DNA from: JACQAI01 sp035507915
Lineage (GTDB): Bacteria > Pseudomonadota > Alphaproteobacteria > Elsterales > Elsteraceae
DNA: 24,148 nucleotides
Direction: 5' to 3'
NCBI GenBank assembly: GCA_035507915.1
Contig: DATJNS010000114.1
Coordinates: forward strand, 1-24,148
In this document: positions 15,664-21,874 of the stretch, piece by piece
Position numbering within the stretch: the stretch's first letter is position 1
How the letters are laid out: every line of letters begins with the position of its first letter
Notes under the pieces: model-generated
Database searches by the model: none
The model's input: only the letters and a program-made list of their open reading frames with translations
Told to the model about the DNA's origin: nothing
Program-made: the position numbers and the translations under genes

Positions 15664-16328
15664 GCCGGCTGACCGATCAGCGTCTGCGCCTTCTCGGCGA
15701 GGCGGTCGACCAGGGCGTCGGCGCCGTCGCGGCTCAAGATCGAGGTGAACTCCGAGCGACGGCGCGCCAGCTCGCTGATCGTTCCGTTCGCGAGGACGTC
15801 GATCACCTGCCAGACGCCGTTGGTCTCGCGCATCACGTAGTCGAGCTTGACCGGCGACCTGTCGTGAGGAATCAGGCGCGCCGCCACGATCACGCCCCCG
15901 GCGACCGGGCGCGGGTCGGGGCTCGCCTCGAAGCGCTGGCCGGCGTAGCTGTCGAAATTGCTGGCGTAGGTCGCGATGGTGAAGCGGCGGAACGCATCGA
16001 TCAACTTCGCGCGCTGCTCGGCGGACAGCTGCGACCAGCGCGCCCCGACGGCGACCTGCGCCATGAGCGGCAGGTCGAGGACCTGATCGATCACCGGCGC
16101 GAGCGCCCGGTAGCGCCCGGCACCGCCGAGCTGCGGGCCGCGCCGCATGACGTCGAGCAGCGCGGCATGCAGGCGATCGACCGCGGCAACCGCCGCCTGC
16201 GGTTGATCCGCCTGGATGTTGGCGACGGCGACCTGGCTCGCCGCCATGGCGGTGCCCGAGCCGCTCGCCATCGCGGCCGCCATCCCCACCAAGAGGCCGG
16301 CGGCCGCCAACCTGGAAACCCGTGACAT
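15660..16328 (-). CDS. mlaC: MlaC/Ttg2D-like periplasmic phospholipid-binding protein
   Basis: The 222-residue protein has a Sec signal peptide at about 1-29 (RLAAAGLLVGMAAAMASGSG, cleaved near AMA). The mature part matches the MlaC fold: DRLHAALLDVMR, VIDQVLDLPLMAQVAVG, RAKLIDAFRRFTIATYASNFDSYAGQ, and the strand-rich VKLDYVMRETNGVWQVIDV. MlaC carries phospholipids between the outer membrane and the MlaFEDB ABC transporter; a relative, HpnM, goes with hopanoid genes. Neither mlaFEDB nor hpn genes occur here, so this is an orphan copy. The ATG is supported by GAGGGG upstream. Confidence 0.88.
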   Translation of the reverse strand: MSRVSRLAAAGLLVGMAAAMASGSGTAMAASQVAVANIQADQPQAAVAAVDRLHAALLDVMRRGPQLGGAGRYRALAPVIDQVLDLPLMAQVAVGARWSQLSAEQRAKLIDAFRRFTIATYASNFDSYAGQRFEASPDPRPVAGGVIVAARLIPHDRSPVKLDYVMRETNGVWQVIDVLANGTISELARRRSEFTSILSRDGADALVDRLAEKAQTLIGQPA

Positions 16329-16597
16329 CGCATACCCCTCGCGAGCGCCGGCGACGCGCGCCGTGGCTCAATTTTCCAAAATGTCGCAGGCCGGAGACCG
16401 AATGGTCCCGGCTGCCTGACCTCTTGGCCGCATCTTGGTCCGATCGAGGCGAATTCCAGGGGTTGACATCGGGCCGCCGAAAGCAGGGTCGGCGCCGCGC
16501 GCCCGGGTTGCCCCGCCCGTTTTCGACGTTTTTGGCCTGTGCGGCTCATGGCAGCCCGGCCACTATGGAGCCTCCGCGATTCGCCCGAGGTTCCGCC
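16329..16597. other. Intergenic region between divergent mlaC and DSD1 genes
   Basis: This 269-bp gap should hold both divergent promoters. A TTGACA occurs at 16463-16468 on the plus strand, but no acceptable -10 lies 16-18 bp downstream. I see no gene, repeat or clear operator; GAGG about 8 nt before the 16598 ATG is the downstream ribosome binding site. Confidence 0.3.
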
Positions 16598-17722
16598 ATG
16601 ACGACGCGCCCGCCCGCCGAGATCGGCATGACGCTGGAGGAGGTCGATACCCCCGCCCTCGTGGTCGAGCTCGACGCCTTCGAGCGCAATCTGCGCCGGC
16701 TGCCCGAGCGGATCGCGGGACGTCCCGTGCGGCTGCGGCCGCACGCCAAGACCCACAAATGCCCGATGATCGCGCTGCAGCAGATCGCGCTCGGCGCCGT
16801 CGGGGTGTGTTGCCAGAAGGTCAGCGAGGCCGAGGCGATGGTGCAGGGCGGCGTGCGCGACGTCCTGATCTCGAACGAAATCGTCGGCGCGCCGAAGCTG
16901 CGCCGCATGGCGGCGCTGGCGCGCTCCGCCAAGATCGCCACCTGCGTCGACGACGAGGGCCAGATCGACCAGCTCGACGCGGCGGCCCGCGCGTTCGACG
17001 TCACGCTCGCGGTGCTGGTCGAGGTCAACATGGGCGGCGACCGCTGCGGCGTCGAGCCCGGCGCGCCGGCGCTGCGCCTCGCCGAGGCGATCGGGCGCGC
17101 CAAGGCGCTGCGCTTCGCCGGGCTGCAGGCCTATCACGGCTCGGCGCAGCATCTGCGCAGCCTCGCGGAGCGCCGCGCCGCGATCGCGCAGGCGGTCGAG
17201 CGCGCAGGCAGCACGCGCGCGCTGCTCGCCGCGCATGGCATCGACTGCCCGGTGGTGACCGGCGCGGGCACCGGCACCTTCGAGCTCGAGGCGGCGAGCG
17301 GCGTGTACGACGAGCTGCAGTGCGGCTCCTACGTGTTCATGGACGCCGACTACGGCCGCAACCTCGATGCGGACGGCGCGCCGATCCGCGATTTCGCGCA
17401 CAGCCTGTTCGTCTGGACGACGGTGATGAGCCGGCCGAACGACGAGCGCGCGATCGTCGACGCCGGCCTCAAGGCGCTCAGCGTCGACTCGGGCATGCCG
17501 ACGCTGCCCGGCTTCGACGAGGCCGAATACGCGCGCGCGTCCGACGAGCACGGCAAGCTCGTGCTCAAGCGCGCGACCAATCGGCTCAGGGTCGGCGACA
17601 AGATCAAGCTGATCCCGGGCCACTGCGACCCGACGGTCAACCTCTACGACTGGTATGTCGGCGTGCGCAACGGCCGGGTCGAGGCGCTCTGGCCGATCAC
17701 GGCACGCGGCGCGCTGGTCTGA
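16598..17722 (+). CDS. DSD1-family PLP-dependent enzyme (D-threonine / 3-hydroxyaspartate aldolase-like)
   Basis: The 374-residue protein is a fold-type III PLP enzyme. K51 in LRPHAKTHKC is the probable Schiff-base lysine. VEVNMGGDRCGVEPG and LQAYHGSAQH follow, and H342 and D344 in PGHCDPTVNLYD are likely metal ligands, as in D-threonine aldolases and D-serine dehydratases. It should cleave a beta-hydroxy-D-amino acid retro-aldol fashion (glycine plus aldehyde or glyoxylate) or dehydrate D-serine; the exact substrate is not readable. The start at 16598 has GAGG 8 nt upstream and gives normal family length. The next gene, an aldo/keto reductase, follows after 23 nt and could reduce the aldehyde product (inference). 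Confidence 0.9.
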   Translation: MTTRPPAEIGMTLEEVDTPALVVELDAFERNLRRLPERIAGRPVRLRPHAKTHKCPMIALQQIALGAVGVCCQKVSEAEAMVQGGVRDVLISNEIVGAPKLRRMAALARSAKIATCVDDEGQIDQLDAAARAFDVTLAVLVEVNMGGDRCGVEPGAPALRLAEAIGRAKALRFAGLQAYHGSAQHLRSLAERRAAIAQAVERAGSTRALLAAHGIDCPVVTGAGTGTFELEAASGVYDELQCGSYVFMDADYGRNLDADGAPIRDFAHSLFVWTTVMSRPNDERAIVDAGLKALSVDSGMPTLPGFDEAEYARASDEHGKLVLKRATNRLRVGDKIKLIPGHCDPTVNLYDWYVGVRNGRVEALWPITARGALV

Positions 17723-17745
17723 CCACACGGAACAGGATCGCGATC

Positions 17746-18765
17746 ATGGACTATCGACGCATGGGCCGCAGCGGCCTCAAGGTCTCCGAGATCTGCCTCG
17801 GCACGATGACGTTCGGTCACGGCACCGACGCGGCCGAGGCGGAGCGCATCGTCGGCGCCGCGTTCGATGCCGGCGTGATGTTCTTCGACACCGCGAACGG
17901 CTACAGCGACGGCGAGTCGGAGATCATGCTGGGTCGCGCGCTGGGAAAGCGCCGGCGCGAGGCCGTGATCGCCAGCAAGGTGTTCAACCCGATGGGCCCC
18001 GGGCCCAACGACTCCGGCATGTCGCGCCGGCACGTCATGCAGGCGCTCGAGGACAGCCTGCGCCGGCTCGGCACCGACTATCTCGACCTCTATTACATCC
18101 ACCACGTCGACATCCAGACGCCGCTCGAGGAGATGCTGCGCGCCTTCGACGATCTCGTGCGCCAGGGCAAGGTGCGCTACGTCGGCTGCAGCAACTACGA
18201 GGCCTGGCGCCTGATGGAGGCGGTTTGGCTCAGCGACAGCAAGGGCCTCGCGCGCTTCGAGGCCTACCAGCCGCAATACAGCCTGGTGGTGCGCGACATC
18301 GAGGAGGAGCTGGTGCCGGCCTGCGCGCTCAAGGGCATCGGCATCGTCGCCTGGGCGCCGCTCGCCGGCGGCTACCTGTCGGGCAAGTATCAGCCGGGCC
18401 AGCAGAGCGTCGCGGGCGCGCGCTCGGCGGAGAACTGGGCGTTCCCGACGCGCTTCTTCCATGCCGACCACGCCGCGATCCTGGGCGAGCAGCTCGCGGT
18501 CGCGCGCGAGCTCGGGCGCAACCCGGCACAGGTCGCGGTGCGCTGGGTGCTCGATCAGCCGCAGGTCGCGAGCGCGATCGTCGGCGCACGCACCGCGACG
18601 CAGCTCGCCGACACGCTGGGCGCCGCCGGCTGGCGGCTGCCTGCAGCAGCGCTGGCGCGCCTCGACAAGGTCTCGAGCTTGCCGCCCCGCTATCCGCGCG
18701 CCATGGAGGAGACCATGGCCGAGCGGCGCGACCGCGCCATCAAGGCGCCGCGCGGGGCCGCTTAG
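17746..18765 (+). CDS. Aldo/keto reductase (second of two)
   Basis: The 339-residue AKR has MDYRRMGRSGLKVSEICLG at the N-terminus and the tetrad D48, Y53, K78, H119 at the same residue numbers as the copy at 9865. VGCSNYEAWRL and VAWAPLAGGYLSGKY follow the usual order, then the cofactor loop VGARTATQ. AGGA 8 nt upstream of the ATG supports the start. The 23-nt gap to the DSD1 gene implies an operon in which the reductase may handle the aldehyde released by the aldolase; this pairing is an inference. It ends 10 bp before the convergent Mo-domain gene. Confidence 0.93.
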   Translation: MDYRRMGRSGLKVSEICLGTMTFGHGTDAAEAERIVGAAFDAGVMFFDTANGYSDGESEIMLGRALGKRRREAVIASKVFNPMGPGPNDSGMSRRHVMQALEDSLRRLGTDYLDLYYIHHVDIQTPLEEMLRAFDDLVRQGKVRYVGCSNYEAWRLMEAVWLSDSKGLARFEAYQPQYSLVVRDIEEELVPACALKGIGIVAWAPLAGGYLSGKYQPGQQSVAGARSAENWAFPTRFFHADHAAILGEQLAVARELGRNPAQVAVRWVLDQPQVASAIVGARTATQLADTLGAAGWRLPAAALARLDKVSSLPPRYPRAMEETMAERRDRAIKAPRGAA

Positions 18766-18775
18766 CGGCGGCGCC

Positions 18776-19309
18776 TCAACGCACCTCGATGCTGGCGATG
18801 CGCGCCACGTTGCGGCCGCCGTCCTTGTCGGCGGGCAGGATCAGCCGCGCGACGCCGCTCGGGCCCAGCGGCTTGCCGTCCTGCGCGTAGGCGATCAGCG
18901 CCTGGGCGGCGCCGTACGCGGGATCGAGCTCGCCCAGCGACAACGCCACGCTGTAGCCGTCGGCAGCGGTCACGACGACGGTGCGGCGCAGTCTGGCGTT
19001 CTTGACCGCCGGATCGTCCGCGACGTCGGCCGCGTTCAGCAACGTCCACAGCAGGACGCCCGTGAAGCGCGCCGACACGGTGCCGCGGCCGGTGACGTAG
19101 AACACCGTTTGCGTGGTCGCGGCCTCTTTCTGCAGATCCGGCAACGCCAGGGTTCGCGGATGCTGCACCGCTCCGCCGATCGTGAAGCTCGGGCTCGGCG
19201 CGATGGCCGGACGCGCCGCGTGATCGGCGGACGGTTGCTGGGCGCGCGCCGCGGCGCCGGCCAGCAGCAGCGCCGCGACCGCGGCGCACGCGATCGCCCG
19301 CCGGCTCAC
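18776..19309 (-). CDS. Periplasmic molybdopterin-oxidoreductase-domain-like protein
   Basis: The 177-residue protein has a signal peptide of about 23 residues (CAAVAALLLAGAAARA then QQP). The mature part resembles the sulfite-oxidase-type Mo-cofactor domain in reduced form: FTIGGAVQHPRTLALPDLQK, FTGVLLWTLLNAADV, TAADGYSVALSLGELDP, and VARLILPADKDGGRNVARIASIEVR. It lacks the cysteine that binds Mo in full sulfite oxidases, so it may bind cofactor weakly or serve another role. The GTG start overlaps the molbindin TGA (GTGA), showing translational coupling. Its presence beside molbindin and modA fits molybdenum-related function; catalysis is unproven. Confidence 0.78.
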   Translation of the reverse strand: MSRRAIACAAVAALLLAGAAARAQQPSADHAARPAIAPSPSFTIGGAVQHPRTLALPDLQKEAATTQTVFYVTGRGTVSARFTGVLLWTLLNAADVADDPAVKNARLRRTVVVTAADGYSVALSLGELDPAYGAAQALIAYAQDGKPLGPSGVARLILPADKDGGRNVARIASIEVR

Positions 19310-19515
19310 TTGCCCACCATGACGTCCGACGCCTTGATGACCGCCCAGGCCTCGTCGCCCACCTTGAGGCCGAGATCGTCGACCGCCTCGTTGGTGATCG
19401 ACGCCATGATCGCAACGCCACTGCCGATCTCGATGCGCACGTGCGCGGTGGTCTGGCCCTTGCGAACCTCGACGATCTTGCCTTTGAGCTGATTGCGGGC
19501 GCTGAGCTTCATCAT
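19306..19515 (-). CDS. Mop-type molbindin (single TOBE domain)
   Basis: This encodes a 69-residue TOBE/Mop protein: MKLSARNQLKGKIVEV, HVRIEIGSGVAIMASIT, then LGLKVGDEAWAVIKASDVMVG. These match molbindins, small oligomeric proteins that bind and store molybdate in the cytoplasm. The start at 19515 is taken because AGGAG sits 7 nt upstream; the longer in-frame version to 19572 would add a non-conserved tail overlapping the methyltransferase. It lies 40 nt after the methyltransferase stop and overlaps the next gene by 4 nt. Divergent modA completes a molybdate group. Confidence 0.92.
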   Translation of the reverse strand: MMKLSARNQLKGKIVEVRKGQTTAHVRIEIGSGVAIMASITNEAVDDLGLKVGDEAWAVIKASDVMVGK

Positions 19516-19555
19516 CGCGCGTCTCCTGAGCGGGGGTGGATCGGTCCGAGCGGGC

Positions 19556-20371
19556 TCACGGCACGCGGGCACGCACGGCCCAGGCGGTCGCCGCCAATGA
19601 GCGCGGCCCGTCGACCGCGCCCGACAGGTAGGCCGCCCGCACCGCCGTCTCGATGCGGGCGCGCAGCGCCGGCGCGAGCGTGACCACGTAGCTGCCGACG
19701 GGCCCCTGCCCGCCGAGCAGCGGCCGCCAGTAGTCCTCGAAGTCGGCGTAGTCCATGCGGATGGTCAGCGATCCGCGCGCGATCTCGGCCATGTCGGCGC
19801 GCTCGAACAGCGCCGGCAGCCCGTCCGGCAGCGCCAGCGCGCCCGAGAACAGCCGGTCGCGCGCGACAGCGGCGCCCGGATCGATGCCGGCGGCGGTATC
19901 CCAGAACAGCCGCTGGAACACCAGGCCGCCGCGGAAGTCCCACACCGCTGCCGTCACGATGCCGCCGCGCTGCACGACCCGGCGCATCTCGCGCAACGCC
20001 GCCAGCGGATCGCCGACGAAATTGAGCACCAGCTGCGCCGCCGCGCCGGCAAACCGCGCGTCCGCGTAGGGCAGCGCGCAGGCGTCGCCGACGTCGAACA
20101 GCGGCGCGGGCGCCGCCGCGCGCGCTCGGGCGTAGGCAATGTAGGGCTCGGCGATGTCGATGCCGACGATCCGCCGCTCGGGCCATCGGCGCGCCATCGC
20201 GAGCGCCAGGCTGCCGGTGCCGCAGCCGACCTCGAGCAGGTCGCCGGCGCGCGGGAAGTCGGCGAACGCGATCAGCGCCTCGGCGAGCCGCGTCGTCCAA
20301 CGGCCGAGGAACACCTCGTAGGCCGCGCCGTCGCTGGCATGATAGGCGGATGCGGGCGCCGGCTGCGTCAT
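19556..20371 (-). CDS. Class I SAM-dependent methyltransferase in the molybdate cluster
   Basis: The 271-residue protein has motif I LLEVGCGTGSLAL at about residues 45-57, IVGIDIAEPY, DVGDACALPYADARF and a RMRRVV-like region (REMRRVVQRGG) typical of UbiE/Methyltransf_11 enzymes. The substrate is unknown. It is the first gene of a minus-strand run with molbindin and the Mo-domain protein. Its ATG is 16 bp from the ModE-like palindrome shared with divergent modA. A link to molybdenum is contextual only. Confidence 0.88.
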   Translation of the reverse strand: MTQPAPASAYHASDGAAYEVFLGRWTTRLAEALIAFADFPRAGDLLEVGCGTGSLALAMARRWPERRIVGIDIAEPYIAYARARAAAPAPLFDVGDACALPYADARFAGAAAQLVLNFVGDPLAALREMRRVVQRGGIVTAAVWDFRGGLVFQRLFWDTAAGIDPGAAVARDRLFSGALALPDGLPALFERADMAEIARGSLTIRMDYADFEDYWRPLLGGQGPVGSYVVTLAPALRARIETAVRAAYLSGAVDGPRSLAATAWAVRARVP

Positions 20372-20386
20372 CGCTCCCCTTTACGG

Positions 20387-20410
20387 CGAGATATTCCAAC
20401 GAATATAACG
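20387..20410. promoter_or_regulatory. ModE-like operator between divergent modA and methyltransferase genes
   Basis: cgagatatt-ccaacg-aatataacg is an imperfect 9-6-9 palindrome (7 of 9 pairs match). It resembles the CG.TATAT...ATATAACG style of ModE/Mo-box operators. The right arm contains TATAAC, a plausible -10 for modA, with a poor -35-like ttacgg 17 bp upstream. A repressor bound here would block modA and possibly the divergent genes when molybdate is plentiful. No modE gene is in the window. Identification is by resemblance and position. Confidence 0.5.
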
Positions 20411-20439
20411 TTATCCGATCCCTGGCAAAGAGGAAACCG

Positions 20440-21246
20440 ATGACTCGCGTCACGCTCCTTCGCCCCCTGGCGAGCGTTGCACGGCTGCTGCTCGTGTCGC
20501 TGGTCCTGCTCGGTCTGCATGGCGGCGCGCCCGCGTCGGCGCAGCAGCCGAATATCGTCGTGTTCGCCGCCGCCAGCCTGAAGAACGCGCTCGACGAGAT
20601 CAACGGGCTCTACCAGATCCAAAAGGGCGTCGTCGCCAAGACCTCGTACGCGGCGAGCTCGACCTTGGCCAAGCAGATCGAGGCCGCCGCGCCGGCCGAC
20701 GTGTTCATCTCGGCCGATCTCGACTGGATGGACTACCTGGCGAAGCGCGATCTCATCAAGCCGGAGACGCGCGCGAACCTGCTGAGCAACGCGATCGTGC
20801 TGATCGGACCGGCGGCCGGCGCGCCCCAGCTCACCATCGCGCCGCATTTCCCGCTGGCCCAGGCGCTCGGCGACCGGCGCTTGGCGATGGCCGACCCCGC
20901 CAGCGTGCCGGCCGGCAAGTACGGCAAGGCCGCGCTCGAGGCGCTCGGCGTTTGGACGTCGGTCGCCGGCAAGGTCGCGCCGGCCGAGAACGTGCGCGCA
21001 GCGCTGCTGCTGGTGTCGCGCGGCGAGACGCCGCTCGGCATCGTCTACGCGACCGATGCCGCCGCCGATCCCGGCGTGCGCATCGTCGGCACCTTCCCGG
21101 CCAACACGCACCCGCCGATCGTCTATCCGGTCGCGGTGACGCGCCATGCGCCCCATGCGGGCGCCGCGGCCGACTACGTGGCCTTCCTCAAATCGCCGGC
21201 CGCGCGGCCGGCCTTCGAGAAACAGGGCTTCACGCTGATCGAGTAG
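20440..21246 (+). CDS. modA: Molybdate ABC transporter substrate-binding protein ModA
   Basis: The 268-residue protein has a signal peptide at about 1-34 (ARLLLVSLVLLGLHGGA then ASA|QQP). The mature domain shows oxyanion-binding landmarks: FAAASLKNAL (S46), YAASSTLAKQI (S73/S74), ADVFISADLDWMDYL, VPAGKYGKAALEALGVW, ETPLGIVYATDAA. It captures molybdate/tungstate in the periplasm for a ModBC transporter. modB and modC are not next to it; a convergent OsmC gene follows. The ATG is supported by AAGAGGA about 6 nt upstream; an in-frame extension to 20350 crosses the operator and is rejected. Confidence 0.95.
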   Translation: MTRVTLLRPLASVARLLLVSLVLLGLHGGAPASAQQPNIVVFAAASLKNALDEINGLYQIQKGVVAKTSYAASSTLAKQIEAAAPADVFISADLDWMDYLAKRDLIKPETRANLLSNAIVLIGPAAGAPQLTIAPHFPLAQALGDRRLAMADPASVPAGKYGKAALEALGVWTSVAGKVAPAENVRAALLLVSRGETPLGIVYATDAAADPGVRIVGTFPANTHPPIVYPVAVTRHAPHAGAAADYVAFLKSPAARPAFEKQGFTLIE

Positions 21247-21267
21247 CGCTCGCTGCCTCGAGCGTTA
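21244..21267. terminator. Short hairpin spanning convergent stops of modA and the OsmC gene
   Basis: cgctcg (21247-21252) pairs with cgagcg (21259-21264) around ctgcct. The stem can extend through a wobble pair into the TAG of modA and the TTA (TAA on the minus strand) of the OsmC gene. It is probably a compact bidirectional terminator; there is no long T-run, so strength is uncertain. Confidence 0.45.
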
Positions 21268-21777
21268 CTTGCTCGTCCGCACCGTCAGCCCGAGCTTGGG
21301 CGGGCTGCGCAGCGTCTGGTAGACGACGCAGTAGCGTTCGGTGAGCTTGACCAGGCTGTCGAGCTTGTCCTGCGGCGCATCGGTGTCGAGGTCGAAGGCG
21401 AGGCGGACGTCGCGGAAGCCGACCGGCGCCTCCTTGCTGACGCCGAGCGTGCCGCGGAAGTCGAGATCGCCCTCGGCGGTCACCGTGCCGCCGCGCAAAT
21501 CGATCTCGAGCGCGGTGGCGACCGCGCGCAGGGTGACGCCGGCGCACGCCACCAGCGCCTCGAGCAGCATGTCGCCCGAGCAGGCACCGAGCCCGTCGCC
21601 GCCGGTCGCCGGATGCAGACCGGCCTCGACCAGGGCGCGCCCGGTCTCGACCTTGCACGTCAGACTGTCGTCGCCCAGCCGGCCGTGCGCGCGCAACGTC
21701 ACCAGCGCGGCGCCCGGCTCGGCGCGATAGCGCTCCTTGAGCGGCGCCTGCATCTCCCTCAGCTCTGCGGATTTCAC
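21265..21777 (-). CDS. OsmC/Ohr-family protein
   Basis: The 170-residue protein has GACSGDMLLEALVACAGVTLRAV in its central helix (C66, C78) and ERYCVVYQTLR (C150) near the end, matching the paired reactive cysteines of OsmC-like peroxide reductases, which detoxify organic hydroperoxides in the cytoplasm. HPATGGDGLGACSGDMLLEA marks the YhfA/OsmC-like subgroup, so peroxidase activity is likely but not certain. The GTG at 21777 is chosen because GAGGAGA lies about 7 nt upstream; the longer 21810 start lacks such a site. It is convergent with modA. Confidence 0.88.
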   Translation of the reverse strand: MKSAELREMQAPLKERYRAEPGAALVTLRAHGRLGDDSLTCKVETGRALVEAGLHPATGGDGLGACSGDMLLEALVACAGVTLRAVATALEIDLRGGTVTAEGDLDFRGTLGVSKEAPVGFRDVRLAFDLDTDAPQDKLDSLVKLTERYCVVYQTLRSPPKLGLTVRTSK

Positions 21778-21874
21778 GGCACTCTCTCCTCGCGGATGGT
21801 CGCGCCGCACCCTAATCGAGCGAGCCTTCGTGTCAATGCCGCACGGCCGCGCGGCCGGCGCCCGACCGGACCGA

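Noticed and set aside
16463..16468. A perfect TTGACA as a promoter for the DSD1 gene
   Set aside because: No acceptable -10 hexamer is found 16-18 bp downstream (gggtcg at 17 bp).
16091..17728. A 545-residue minus-strand frame
   Set aside because: It is the shadow of the DSD1 gene and overlaps the true mlaC start; no family resemblance.
16435..18765. A 776-residue plus-strand frame that could suggest a fusion with the second aldo/keto reductase
   Set aside because: Its upstream part is the out-of-frame shadow of the DSD1 gene and is Arg/Ala-rich. The AKR has its own ATG and ribosome binding site at 17746.
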